Assembly: GCA_937990735.1 (NCBI GenBank)
Contig: CALKQT010000091.1
Span: 1 to 27,041 of the forward strand
DNA: 27,041 nucleotides
Reading direction: 5' to 3'
Origin: an uncultured Campylobacter sp.
GTDB lineage: Bacteria; Campylobacterota; Campylobacteria; Campylobacterales; Campylobacteraceae
The notes beneath the pieces are model-generated. The model had not been told where the DNA came from. It saw only the letters and a list, made by a program, of their open reading frames with translations, and did no database searches. The translations under genes and the position numbers were made by a program. Position 1 is the first letter of the stretch; every line of letters begins with the position of its first letter. Shown piece by piece: positions 1 to 7,501 of this stretch.

Positions 1-120
1 TATCAGTAGCATGAAGCTAAGCACAAGACCTCTTACTCTTTTAGCTCCGAAGTAGCTTTCATCTATTTCAAAGCGAAGCTTCTAGGCGGGCTTGGAAATC
101 TCACCGCTAAATTTACTTAT
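1..120 (-). mobile_element. Degraded IS1595-family (ISXO2-like) transposase fragment, runs off the left edge
   Basis: Reading the minus strand, residues FEIDESYFGAKRVRG are encoded by about positions 18-72. This is the hallmark DDE-domain segment of IS1595/ISXO2-type transposases, usually preceded by GEI/GEV and followed by a K/R-G-R-G stretch. Here the preceding SGEI is separated from the motif by an insertion containing an in-frame TAG, and the conserved continuation after VRG is lost (LVLSF follows instead). No start or complete reading frame can be built, so this is a remnant and not an active element. It marks the left edge of the AT-rich array. The rest lies outside the window. Confidence 0.55.
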
Positions 121-139
121 TTTTAACTTCGCTACGCTC

Positions 140-172
140 GTTACTTTTCAAGAACATAGTTCTCATCGTAAC
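140..172. repeat. Imperfect dyad symmetry next to the transposase remnant
   Basis: A perfect inverted repeat AGAAC-TAT-GTTCT type (151-163) is flanked on both sides by GTTAC and GTAAC, giving a nested dyad. The stretch 121-394 otherwise shows no convincing gene. Two tiny minus-strand frames with Shine-Dalgarno-like AAGGA sequences occur but encode fewer than 30 residues. The dyad could be a hairpin left over from the insertion element. Confidence 0.3.
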
Positions 173-394
173 TTACTACTCCTTTGTGTGAGCTTAAGTT
201 AAAGAGAGCCATTTTATAATATCGCCTCTTTGTAAATTATTGTCGAAGGTTGATATTAGTAAGATAGTCATATAAAGTCCTTTTTAATTAAATTTATAAT
301 CGAAAATTTCCTTCTACCTCTTACCGGTATTATCTTTTTATAATTTCTTTTCATAATCTTTCTTCTGTTTTATTATTAAATCGCTGCGCACTTG

Positions 395-769
395 CTAAAT
401 TCCTAAATGCAAAATATATAAATCGCTTTTAATTGCCGAATCGATTAGTTCCAATAGGCCGTCTAATTGCTCGATAACCGAGGATTTATTTAACACACAA
501 TTTTTATCAAAAACAATCTGCTCATCCGCGCTCAAGAAAAGCGACCTCCAAGAGCATATTATATCTCTAAATTTAACTTTATCTTCTATCCAGCTATAGC
601 CATAGTAATTTAGACCTTTCTTCAAATTTACCTCATCGTTCCATGTGGTTTGTACCCACTCAAGAGAGTACGAAATATGAAGTATCAGATCATCGCTAAT
701 TACTACGCAATGCTCTTTAGATAAGATATTTTCTTTTGTCTTTTTGAGTAGAAATTCATATTTAGGCAT
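395..769 (-). CDS. Small cytoplasmic protein of unknown function, possible immunity protein
   Basis: This 124-residue acidic soluble protein has no signal peptide or membrane helix. The start is well supported: AAGGAG lies 4-6 bases before the ATG. The centre contains LNYYGYSWIEDKVKFRDIICSW (residues about 53-74), an aromatic-rich segment followed by a helical C-terminal half. This resembles the general build of small immunity proteins of contact-dependent or polymorphic toxin systems, but I do not recognise a named family. It is the last gene of the leftward AT-rich array that contains an Imm40 gene, and the transposase remnant lies directly downstream. An immunity role is inferred from context only. 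Confidence 0.7.
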   Translation of the reverse strand: MPKYEFLLKKTKENILSKEHCVVISDDLILHISYSLEWVQTTWNDEVNLKKGLNYYGYSWIEDKVKFRDIICSWRSLFLSADEQIVFDKNCVLNKSSVIEQLDGLLELIDSAIKSDLYILHLGI

Positions 770-817
770 ACAGCTCCTTATTGTTTTAAAATATGACTTT
801 AATAAAGCTCGATCTAG

Positions 818-1006
818 CTATTCGCCAAATTTCATCCAGGTGGCGGCGTATTCTAGCGTTTCATTCCTAAAGTATTTGCTAATTATCTTATATTCGTCTT
901 CTGGAAATATCTGCTCTTGATAGGCGTTAAAATATGCCCTGTTTTTCTTTATAAAGAAATAGATATATTCCTCATACTTGCCCAAATCGGTCTTTATTAA
1001 GCGCAT
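818..1006 (-). CDS. 62-residue protein of unknown function
   Basis: A short charged protein rich in Lys, Glu, Tyr and Phe, with no signal peptide. The TAAGGA that overlaps the stop codon of the upstream 248-residue gene serves as its ribosome binding site 7 bases before the ATG, so the two genes are probably translationally coupled. I recognise no domain. It could be a complete small immunity protein or the C-terminal stump of a longer one. It is a member of the leftward array between 395 and 3021. Confidence 0.55.
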   Translation of the reverse strand: MRLIKTDLGKYEEYIYFFIKKNRAYFNAYQEQIFPEDEYKIISKYFRNETLEYAATWMKFGE

Positions 1007-1016
1007 TTGCCAATCC

Positions 1017-1763
1017 TTATAAATTTTTGCCCTTATAATACTTCTCCCAAAATTTTATCGCATTTTTTATCTCCTTTTCAAAATGTTTGAATGGTATATA
1101 AATTTCTTCTTGTTCGTAGGGCTTTAACTTTTTATATTTCTTGGAATGCGTAATTCTCGCAATATCTTCATAATTTTTTTGTAAAAAATCTATGATTATT
1201 TTTACCTCATCTCTGCTAAATTGTTTTGCTAGCGCCCGTCGCATAGGCGGTGCAAGTGCTTGAATGAACATATCTTCTATAATCGCCTCATCGCCGAAGC
1301 GCTCGTAAAAATCAATAAAATCCAGGATATAATACCTAAAAGCATAGTCATTAAAGACACTCAAATCTCCCGATAAAATTTTGATCGTGTCATGGTCTAA
1401 ATCGCACAGATCTTTACCGCACAGATCTTGTTCGACAAGCTCATCCTTTTGTACAGGATTTGTTATAATTTCCGGCTTTTGCAGTTTAAGCCGCGCCTTT
1501 ATTCTATTCGATAAGTTCATTTTGTCCTCCTTTTTAGAAAGCGTAAAATTTGAGCTTGGCTTATAATGCTCTTTTACTCTTAATAGATATATCAAATACA
1601 GGATTAATCCTATGATAAGTAATATTTGCATAATTACGGATTGAGTTGTAGCTACGACATAAACTTTGCCTCCGCGATAACCGCCCTCCGTCAATAGCTT
1701 ATGAAAATTTAAAGACGATAGGATAATAAAAAATATCGTCATTACAATTCTTATCGGTTTCAT
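1017..1763 (-). CDS. Membrane-anchored protein with C-terminal cytoplasmic domain, unknown function
   Basis: This 248-residue protein has two predicted transmembrane helices near the N terminus (about residues 6-23 and 41-62), joined by a short Gly-rich loop. A charged linker (about 65-110) and a soluble helical domain (about 115-245) follow. The soluble part contains an F-x-x-Y...YYILDFIDFY segment and FSRDEVKIIIDFLQ. That layout loosely recalls small conserved domains found as immunity or accessory proteins, but I cannot assign a family. AAGGA lies 12 bases before the ATG, which is rather far. The gene lies in the AT-rich leftward array and is coupled to the 62-residue gene downstream. Confidence 0.7.
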   Translation of the reverse strand: MKPIRIVMTIFFIILSSLNFHKLLTEGGYRGGKVYVVATTQSVIMQILLIIGLILYLIYLLRVKEHYKPSSNFTLSKKEDKMNLSNRIKARLKLQKPEIITNPVQKDELVEQDLCGKDLCDLDHDTIKILSGDLSVFNDYAFRYYILDFIDFYERFGDEAIIEDMFIQALAPPMRRALAKQFSRDEVKIIIDFLQKNYEDIARITHSKKYKKLKPYEQEEIYIPFKHFEKEIKNAIKFWEKYYKGKNL

Positions 1764-1767
1764 GGTT

Positions 1768-1839
1768 TTAAATTATCCTTATATGAAATTCTAAGGACGG
1801 TTTGTCGCCTTTTATCCAATCAAAGTCCAAGAATTTCAT
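1768..1839 (-). other. Very short frame, probable gene remnant
   Basis: A 23-residue frame beginning MKFLDFDWIKGDKPSLEF fills the gap between the DUF4279 gene and the membrane protein gene. Its composition (aromatic and acidic, start of an apparent beta strand) looks protein-like. The frame extends upstream without a stop for another seven codons (LSETYLS). No Shine-Dalgarno sequence precedes it. It may be the leftover of a deleted immunity gene, or chance. Confidence 0.2.
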
Positions 1840-1869
1840 CGATAAATACGTCTCGCTCAAGATTCAAAT

Positions 1870-2259
1870 TTATCCATCTAGGCAGTATATGTCGTTGTCC
1901 AAATCCACATTATTATCTGCTAATAGTTTCAGTAAATTTGCATTATAATATAGACCGGGCAAGCTATTATAACTGTAAACTACGACTCTTAGCAGCTTTT
2001 TCACGCTTTGTAATTTTATACTCCTCGCGACATTTATATCTGCTAAAAATTTTCTAATTAGATCTCCCGCAAAAGGTATATCATAAAATTTTTCCTCTAT
2101 GCTAAAGCCAAAATTTCTGTATTTTAAAATAGAACCTTTTAGTTTCAAATCTCCTTTGCGCCAGGCTTTTGTTACAGATATGCCGTTGCTGCTTATTGTC
2201 TCGGATAGATCTCTATCGCTTTCGATCGATAGTATTAAAACTACTTCGTTGTCTTTCAA
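1870..2259 (-). CDS. DUF4279 domain protein
   Basis: This 129-residue soluble protein matches the build of the DUF4279 family. An N-terminal strand and helix are followed by a W-R-K-G-D motif (residues 33-37), and the C-terminal part reads VVVYSYNS-PGLYY...LLKLLADNNVDLDNDIYCL, the family's typical L-L-x-x-L-A...hDhDhY ending. DUF4279 proteins often occur among immunity and accessory genes, though their biochemical role is unknown. The start is TTG, supported by AGGAG five bases upstream. The frame is closed by a TAA only six codons further up, so a longer N terminus is excluded. It is part of the leftward array beside the Imm40 gene. Confidence 0.75.
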   Translation of the reverse strand: MKDNEVVLILSIESDRDLSETISSNGISVTKAWRKGDLKLKGSILKYRNFGFSIEEKFYDIPFAGDLIRKFLADINVARSIKLQSVKKLLRVVVYSYNSLPGLYYNANLLKLLADNNVDLDNDIYCLDG

Positions 2260-2277
2260 AGCTACTCCTAAAATTTT

Positions 2278-2415
2278 TTATATCCCATCTACGCACACAT
2301 CGGCATTTAGTTCGGCATATTTTATATTTATCCGAATATGAGCAAAACCAACATATTCCGTATTGAAAGCCAAAATTTTTATTTGGGCACTCGCCCAGGA
2401 CAAATAGTTGGGCAA
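2278..2415 (-). other. Short frame overlapping the end of the Imm40 gene, doubtful
   Basis: A 45-residue frame (LPNYLSWASAQ... to ...NADVCVDGI) lies in the same frame as the DUF4279 gene but is closed by TAA 18 bases before that gene's TTG start. It overlaps the last 37 bases of the Imm40 gene in another frame. The middle section (FNTEYVGFAHIRINIKYAEL) has a protein-like composition. There is no ribosome binding site and no ATG. It may be a decayed small gene or a former C-terminal extension of the Imm40 gene. Confidence 0.2.
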
Positions 2416-2750
2416 TATGCAAAGTCATCTCCGTTTCTAGCGCGATACTTAGTGATGTATCGAACCGCTAGTTCGAATGCATCGTCACCGTCATCTCCCT
2501 CTTTAATGCTCCAGCTATCGTATGTGATAATGGGCTCATTGCCGTTTAGGCGATATACGTCTCCTCCTAGGATAATCATACCTTTGCCTCTTGTGATTTT
2601 TAGCACCTCCATTACATCGTCAAATTTCCAAGCGATTTCATAAAAACCGAGCTTCTCTCTTAGGCGAATGCCTCGCTCTAGCAGATCCTGCGGCACGATA
2701 TTTACGTAATCTTCATCTATAAACGCCGCGCCATCTTCTTCAACTGACAT
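2379..2750 (-). CDS. Imm40-family immunity protein
   Basis: A 123-residue soluble protein. The sequence contains VPQDLLERGIRL (about 19-30), the helix EIAWKFDDVMEVL (38-50), the motif ILGGDVYRLNG (60-70) and YDSWSIKEGDDGDD (77-90). This order of LL-x-x-G-I, GGDVY and a Y-D-x-W segment is characteristic of the Imm40 family, predicted by comparative genomics to neutralise toxin domains of polymorphic secretion systems. ATG at 2750 is chosen because AAAGGAGAG lies directly before it; a GTG five codons further up overlaps that ribosome site. No toxin gene is visible in the window, so it appears to be an orphan. The specific toxin partner is unknown. Confidence 0.8.
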   Translation of the reverse strand: MSVEEDGAAFIDEDYVNIVPQDLLERGIRLREKLGFYEIAWKFDDVMEVLKITRGKGMIILGGDVYRLNGNEPIITYDSWSIKEGDDGDDAFELAVRYITKYRARNGDDFAYCPTICPGRVPK

Positions 2751-2776
2751 AATCTCTCCTTTCACTAAAATTTAAT

Positions 2777-3021
2777 TTATTGCAAAGACTTTTCTATATC
2801 GTTTATTAGGCGATGAAGCGTTTCGAGACGACTAGAACTCGGATTATTTTGGTTCAAAATTCTAAAATATCACTATACTTTATCGTATTTATATCGCGCT
2901 CGTCAAAATATGGAAGTATATATTTTTCGTTCATCTTAACGTTTTTCGCGATATAGTTCTCGCTTATGCCGTTTTTGGTTTTATGTAATATATACGTAAA
3001 AGGGCTTTTAGGCGATATCAT
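2777..3021 (-). pseudogene. Frameshifted small gene at the head of the immunity array
   Basis: The first part encodes 55 residues from ATG 3021 (MISPKSPFTYILHK... to ...NTIKYSDILEF) and hits TGA at 2854-2856. A second frame takes over at exactly that point and continues LNQNNPSSSRLETLHRLINDIEKSLQ to a TAA at 2777-2779. Inserting one T in the TTTT run just before the TGA joins both into a coherent protein of about 81 residues with a helical C-terminal end. So this is either a recent frameshift, a slippery site or a sequencing error. Upstream of ATG 3021 the frame stays open (KTYYVSFTERA) without a usable start codon, so the original N terminus may also be lost. The family is not recognised. 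Confidence 0.5.
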
Positions 3022-3075
3022 TGCTCTTTCTGTAAAACTGACATAATAGGTTTTAACTAACCTAATAACTAACTG

Positions 3076-3096
3076 AATTATTTTAAAATAATTATA
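3076..3096 (-). promoter_or_regulatory. -10 box and overlapping 18-bp palindrome upstream of the immunity array
   Basis: On the minus strand a perfect TATAAT (3091-3096) sits about 70 bases before ATG 3021, in a very AT-rich stretch as expected of Campylobacter sigma-70 promoters. A perfect 18-bp palindrome, AATTATTTTAAAATAATT (3076-3093), overlaps the -10 box and the expected start site. It could be an operator, but its pure A/T content makes a chance palindrome more likely than usual. Confidence 0.4.
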
Positions 3097-3206
3097 ACAT
3101 AAAAAGAAACAAAAATAATTAAAATTACTAAAAGCCCTAAATATCCGTATTTAAAGGAAGTAAAAGAGATTTAAAAGAAGTGATTAAAAATTAAAAATAG
3201 CTTAAA

Positions 3207-3282
<76 letters not shown>

Positions 3283-3396
3283 AAAAGATTTTGTAATTTT
3301 ACATTATTTTACTTACAAAATTTTTAAATTCCGGCGCTACGCCAAAATTTTCTCCGCAAAAGCCGCTACAAAATGAAATTTTAAGCTTGCATTGGG

Positions 3397-3402
3397 TAAT
3401 AT
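3397..3402 (+). promoter_or_regulatory. -10 element for the tRNA-Gly/Leu/Cys transcript
   Basis: TAATAT lies 14 bases before the tRNA-Gly gene. No clear -35 is seen, which is normal for Campylobacter sigma-70 promoters. Confidence 0.4.
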
Positions 3403-3415
3403 TTCATTTCTTTGC

Positions 3416-3490
3416 GCGGGAATAGCTCAGTGGTAGAGCGCAACCTTGCCATGGTTGATGTCGCGAGTTCGACTCTCGTTTCCCGCTCCA
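3416..3490 (+). tRNA. tRNA-Gly (GCC)
   Basis: A 75-base cloverleaf with acceptor GCGGGAA/TTCCCGC, D-arm GCTC...GAGC, anticodon stem CAACC/GGTTG, loop TTGCCAT (anticodon GCC), T-loop TTCGACT and encoded CCA. It is the first of a plus-strand tRNA run. Confidence 0.96.
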
Positions 3491-3517
3491 TTTTACATTC
3501 TGTTTTGTATTAAATGT

Positions 3518-3604
3518 GCCCGGATGGCGGAATCGGTAGACGCAAGGGACTTAAAATCCCTCGGAATTTTTTCCGTGCCGGTTCAAGTCCGGCTCCGGGC
3601 ACCA
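3518..3604 (+). tRNA. tRNA-Leu (TAA)
   Basis: An 87-base class II tRNA with acceptor GCCCGGA/TCCGGGC, loop CTTAAAA (anticodon TAA), a long variable arm (CTCGGAATTTTTTCCGT), T-arm GCCGG/CCGGC with loop TTCAAGT, and encoded CCA. Confidence 0.96.
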
Positions 3605-3620
3605 CCTAATAAGCCGGCGT

Positions 3621-3694
3621 GGCGACATAGCCAAGTGGTAAGGCATGAGCCTGCAAAGCTTTGATCCCCGGTTCGAATCCGGGTGTCGCCTCCA
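3621..3694 (+). tRNA. tRNA-Cys (GCA)
   Basis: A 74-base cloverleaf with acceptor GGCGACA/TGTCGCC, loop CTGCAAA (anticodon GCA), T-loop TTCGAAT and encoded CCA. It ends 20 bases before the ATG of the small lipoprotein gene, so both are probably on one transcript. Confidence 0.95.
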
Positions 3695-3714
3695 GATCCT
3701 AAAAAGGAGTTATT

Positions 3715-3870
3715 ATGAGATACATACTAGCAGCTCTTTTGGCATTAATGGTTTTTAGCGGGTGCTCTAATACTTGGCACGGCGTAAAAGAGGATTCGCA
3801 CAACGCGGCTCAATGGACCAAAGAAAAGGTTCACAACGGCGCCGAGTGGGTCGGAGAAAAAACCGAATAA
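3715..3870 (+). CDS. Small entericidin-like lipoprotein
   Basis: A 51-residue protein starting MRYILAALLALMVFSGCSN. It has a type II signal peptide with lipobox VFSGC (acylated Cys17) and a mature part of only 35 residues, rich in charged and amide residues, with two similar segments (WHGVKEDSHNAAQW and KVHNGAEWVGEK). Size, lipobox and the NTWHGVKED start resemble the entericidin EcnA/EcnB family of small bacterial envelope lipoproteins, in which EcnB promotes lysis and EcnA opposes it in enterobacteria. Whether that holds here is unknown. The start is certain: AAAAAGGAG lies six bases before the ATG. It sits between tRNA-Cys and tRNA-Ser and is short enough to be skipped by automatic gene calling. 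Confidence 0.8.
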   Translation: MRYILAALLALMVFSGCSNTWHGVKEDSHNAAQWTKEKVHNGAEWVGEKTE

Positions 3871-3877
3871 AATTGCG

Positions 3878-3923
3878 CGCGTAGATCTTGATCTGCGCGA
3901 ATCTACGGCGGGATTTACCCGCC
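3878..3923 (+). terminator. Two tandem hairpins between the lipoprotein gene and tRNA-Ser
   Basis: Hairpin one (3878-3899) pairs CGCGTAGATC with GATCTGCGCG around two T. Hairpin two (3907-3923) pairs GGCGGG with CCCGCC around ATTTA. Neither has a real T run, so they may attenuate or stabilise the lipoprotein message, or guide processing of tRNA-Ser, whose acceptor stem begins at 3930. Confidence 0.4.
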
Positions 3924-3929
3924 CTTAAT

Positions 3930-4017
3930 CGGGAGATGGCTGAGCGGTCGAAAGCGGCGGTCTTGAAAACCGTTGAGGTGAAAGCCTCCTGGGGTTCGAA
4001 TCCCTATCTCCCGGCCA
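3930..4017 (+). tRNA. tRNA-Ser (TGA)
   Basis: An 88-base class II tRNA with acceptor CGGGAGA/TCTCCCG, anticodon loop CTTGAAA (anticodon TGA), long variable arm, T-loop TTCGAAT, discriminator G and encoded CCA. Confidence 0.95.
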
Positions 4018-4759
4018 TTTTAATCTAATCCGAAATTCCATTTTAACTTCAAAAATTTCACATTTTATTTATACTAATTTTCATTTAATGCTCTTTAGGC
4101 TAAAATTTTATCCTGTAGTAAACGGCAGTTTAGGGCGGCGCGTTTATAGGCGGAGCGCTAAAATATCATGTGGCAAAGATGCCAAGATCGTGCGTCAGCG
4201 GCTTGTTTGATCGATACGTGCTAAAACAGCGCGTAGCGAGAGTAGGGCGATGTCAAATTTAAATGTTTGCCCGTCTGGACATAAAAGCGAATGTGAAAGA
4301 TAATTGCGAAATTTGGCTATAAAATTTCAAAGCTTAGCAGCCCGTCGCGCTTGGCGTAAAATTTTAAAAATTTACCGACTCGCGCTTTTTAAATTTAGCC
4401 CTAGTGCAAGTAAATTTTAAAATTTGCGCCCGCGCCGCCGCGCAGCTATACCGCCTCAGCGCGCAGATAAATATCAATGCATTTGCCGATTTGGGCGATG
4501 TGCCAAACGAGAGTGCCGCGCGGTATGGAACCAGAGCCGGTAAACTAGCGAGGCATACCGAGATCGGCGTAGCAAACAGGCGAGTAGCCAAGTTAAAAGT
4601 AAGCGAGCCTAAGAGATATCGCGGGCTAACGGGTCGGGGCGAGCAAATCTAAAAAATAGCGCAGAATGGCGCAGGCAGGCAGTTTGATAAGCCGAAAGAG
4701 AAAAGTCTGCCGAAAGGCCTGCGAGGCGGAATTTTACTAGAAATAAATGAAAGGTTTAA
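4018..4759. other. Long spacer without a supported gene
   Basis: Both strands contain only short frames without ribosome sites and with compositions typical of shadows. The sequence is studded with AAATTTTA-type strings. Close to the protease gene a possible hairpin joins GCAGGC (4671-4676) to GCCTGC (4717-4722), with an inner GCC-GAAA-GGC tetraloop hairpin (4709-4718). This could be a structured leader of the protease transcript. Confidence 0.4.
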
Positions 4760-7501
4760 ATGCGAAAAATTTTACTATTTTTACTGCTTTGTGCGGGAGC
4801 TTTTGCGCTTGAGTGGGACGGAGCCGTCCTGCGGGGGGCGCTGCCAAACGGGCTTAAATACTATATTTTAGAAAATTCCGTGCCTAAAAATTCCGCCGTT
4901 TTCTATCTGGTCGTGGATGCGGGCTCGATCGATGAGGGTCCTAATGAGCGCGGGCTTGTGCACTTCATAGAGCATATGTCCTTTAACGGAAGCCGCGATT
5001 TTAGTAAAAATGAGCTCATCAAAAAGCTGCAGAGCCTGGGCGTGAAATTCGGCGCCGACGTAAATGCGCAGACGGGCTACGACAGCACGATTTACACGCT
5101 TAGCATCGCCGTTAGCGAAGAAAATTTAAAGGACGTTTTTAAAATTTTTGCTTCGATTGCGGACGGAGTGGAGTTCAATCCGCTTGAGCTCGTAAAAGAA
5201 AGAGGCGTCATAATCGAGGAGGCGCGCAGCCGCGATACGCCGATCGCAAGGCTTTACGAGCGGATGGATGAGGAGCTTTACGGCGGCAGCGCGTATTTTA
5301 ATCGTGCGCCGATCGGCGATATGGCGGTCGTAAAATCCGTAAGTGCGCAGCGAATCAAGGAGCTTTATCAAAAAATTTACCAGCCCAGATCTATGAAATT
5401 TATAGCCGTGGGCGATTTCAAAAGGGATAAAATTTTAAAATTGCTAAAGCAAAATTTTTCGCCTCTTAAAAATACAAACTCCTACGCTCGCCAGGATATG
5501 GGCATCCCGTCTAGGCAGGGTTTGAAAATTTACAATTACGATACGAACGAAACGTCGCTAAATTCCGTCAAAATTTCGTTTTGGGAGGAATTTGCGCCCC
5601 CAAATAGCGAGGCGAATGCGAGGAAAATTTTAAAAAGCGAGCTTATCTCAAGCCTTATTTCTACGATTTACGAGCGAGCGAAGGCTAGCGAAGGCGCGCT
5701 GCTGCGAGTTAATTTTTCCAGATCGAATTTGCAGTTTCAAAAAACGATCTATAACTTCGACGTTGCCGTTTTGGGCGGAGATTTTGACGGCGCGATCTCG
5801 CAGGCGCTCGGGCTAATCAAAGGCTTGCGAGATAGCGGCTTTGATGCGCGCGATTTCGCCCTTGCGAAGGATGCTTTGATCAGCTCGCGGCACAGCGCCT
5901 TTGAGCGCAAAAAAAGCGCAAATTCCGCGTTTTTTGCAAGGGAGATTCTTCATGCCGTAAAATCAGGAGCCGTCCTGCTTAGCGCCGCAAAACAGCGGAA
6001 TTTGGAGGTAAAGCTGCTACGCGAGATCAGCTTAGAGGAGTTAAATTTAGAATTTAGGCGCCTGACGGATCTGGGCGAGGTGCACGCAAGCGTCTTTAGC
6101 GGCTCCGGATACAATCTAGATGAGGCCAAATTTAAGAAGTTGCAGGATGACGCCAGGGCAGTAAATACGCATTCCGCGCATAAAAAAGTACCGGGTAGCT
6201 TGCTTTCTAAAAACCTACCTGAAGGTAAAATTTTAAGCAAGAGCTTTGATCCGCGATTTAAATTTTATACCTACCTGCTTGAAAATAACGCGACCGTGAT
6301 CTTAAAGCCGCTTAAGACGCGCAAGGATTTCATCTCGTTTGCCGCGGTAAGCAGGGGCGGAATGTCCAATCTAGCGCATCCGGGGCTTGGCAGTTTTGCC
6401 GCGATGCTTTCAAACGAAAGCGGCGCAGGCGAGTTTAACAATTATGAAATTTCGCAAATTTTAAGCGGGCGGCAGGTGAATTACCGCAAAAACATCTCCG
6501 CATTCTCGCACGGATTTTACGGAAGCTGCGGCTCGCGGGATCTAAAATGGCTGCTGGAAGCGATAAACTTAGAGCTTAGCTCTCCGCGCGTGGACGAGAA
6601 AGCGCTGCAAAATTTAAAGATCAAATCGCTCGATGAGCTTGCGCGAAACGAGAAATTGCCCGGATATAAATTTAGCAGGGAATTTAGCGAGTTTTTTTAC
6701 GACGGCAATGCGCGAATGCGCCCTCTAAGCGCCGCGCAGATCAAAGCTCTTAACGCGGAGGAGTTAAAAAAGATCGTCTATGATAAATTTAGCAATGCCG
6801 CATCCTACACTTTTGTGCTTAGCGGCGATTTTGAGTTAAAAGACGCCGAAGCCCTCATAAAAAAATATCTGGCGTGCCTGCCCGCTCGCGGCGAACGCGA
6901 GGATTTTAAAGACGACGGTATCCGCAGCTTAAGCGGACGGCATGTCTTTATGCGCAACTATCAAAACTCTCCTAGAAGCGACGTCGCGCTTACTGCGATA
7001 AACAGATCCGCTCCGCATTCTCTTGAAAATGCGATAAAAATTTCCGCCCTAGCTTCGGTGCTTCAGGAAGCACTTAGAGAGCGCATCAGAGAGGACGAGG
7101 GGCGTACTTACGGCTTTTCGGTCGCTTCGAGCCTAAGCCGCATCCCGTACGAGCACTCGAGCCTTCATATTTCGTTTTCCTGCGCGCCGCAAAATACGGA
7201 TCAAATTCTATCCGCAATTAGAGAAATTTTTGCAGAAATCGCAGGCGGCGGATCGGACGTAGCGCGGCATTTTGAAAATTTTAAAAAATCCCAGATTATC
7301 ACGGCGCGTATCGCTCGCGAAAGCCCTGAGTTTTGGAACGACGCGCTCGTAAAATACGCGCTTTGGAATGAGGAGATCGCCGATTTTAAGACCTTTGAAA
7401 AGATCATAAATTCCATCTCACCGAAGGATATCGCGGAGGCGGCGCAGACATATATTTTTGACACCGATGAGACGGTGAGGATAAACGCACCGAAATTTTA
7501 A
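4760..7501 (+). CDS. Periplasmic M16 zinc protease, PqqL/FusC-like
   Basis: A 913-residue protein with a signal peptide (about residues 1-16, MRKILLFLLLCAGAFA) and the full double M16 build. The inverted zinc motif HFIEH is at 68-72 (ligands His68 and His72, catalytic Glu71). The third ligand lies in ERGVIIEE (Glu153 or Glu154). The segment GVKFGADVNAQTGYDSTIY (94-112) is strongly PqqL-like. A second, zinc-less M16 half begins near residue 490. Length matches E. coli PqqL (about 930). AAAGG lies before the ATG. M16 enzymes of this type digest peptides or partly unfolded proteins in a clamshell cavity. PqqL and FusC act in the periplasm with TonB-dependent receptors in iron acquisition. The next gene encodes such a receptor, so a similar role is inferred. 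Confidence 0.88.
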   Translation: MRKILLFLLLCAGAFALEWDGAVLRGALPNGLKYYILENSVPKNSAVFYLVVDAGSIDEGPNERGLVHFIEHMSFNGSRDFSKNELIKKLQSLGVKFGADVNAQTGYDSTIYTLSIAVSEENLKDVFKIFASIADGVEFNPLELVKERGVIIEEARSRDTPIARLYERMDEELYGGSAYFNRAPIGDMAVVKSVSAQRIKELYQKIYQPRSMKFIAVGDFKRDKILKLLKQNFSPLKNTNSYARQDMGIPSRQGLKIYNYDTNETSLNSVKISFWEEFAPPNSEANARKILKSELISSLISTIYERAKASEGALLRVNFSRSNLQFQKTIYNFDVAVLGGDFDGAISQALGLIKGLRDSGFDARDFALAKDALISSRHSAFERKKSANSAFFAREILHAVKSGAVLLSAAKQRNLEVKLLREISLEELNLEFRRLTDLGEVHASVFSGSGYNLDEAKFKKLQDDARAVNTHSAHKKVPGSLLSKNLPEGKILSKSFDPRFKFYTYLLENNATVILKPLKTRKDFISFAAVSRGGMSNLAHPGLGSFAAMLSNESGAGEFNNYEISQILSGRQVNYRKNISAFSHGFYGSCGSRDLKWLLEAINLELSSPRVDEKALQNLKIKSLDELARNEKLPGYKFSREFSEFFYDGNARMRPLSAAQIKALNAEELKKIVYDKFSNAASYTFVLSGDFELKDAEALIKKYLACLPARGEREDFKDDGIRSLSGRHVFMRNYQNSPRSDVALTAINRSAPHSLENAIKISALASVLQEALRERIREDEGRTYGFSVASSLSRIPYEHSSLHISFSCAPQNTDQILSAIREIFAEIAGGGSDVARHFENFKKSQIITARIARESPEFWNDALVKYALWNEEIADFKTFEKIINSISPKDIAEAAQTYIFDTDETVRINAPKF

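Noticed and set aside
3446..3664. 72-residue plus-strand frame including MAESVDARDLKSLG
   Set aside because: It is the well-known false translation through the tRNA-Leu gene and its neighbours, which fold as perfect cloverleafs.
4364..4652. Two overlapping frames of 75 and 82 residues on opposite strands before the protease gene
   Set aside because: No ribosome sites, no recognisable domain, and composition that follows the spacer strings on both strands equally.
4831..4842. G6 run in the protease gene as a second phase-variation tract
   Set aside because: Six G is below the length (eight or more) that is usually unstable in Campylobacter.
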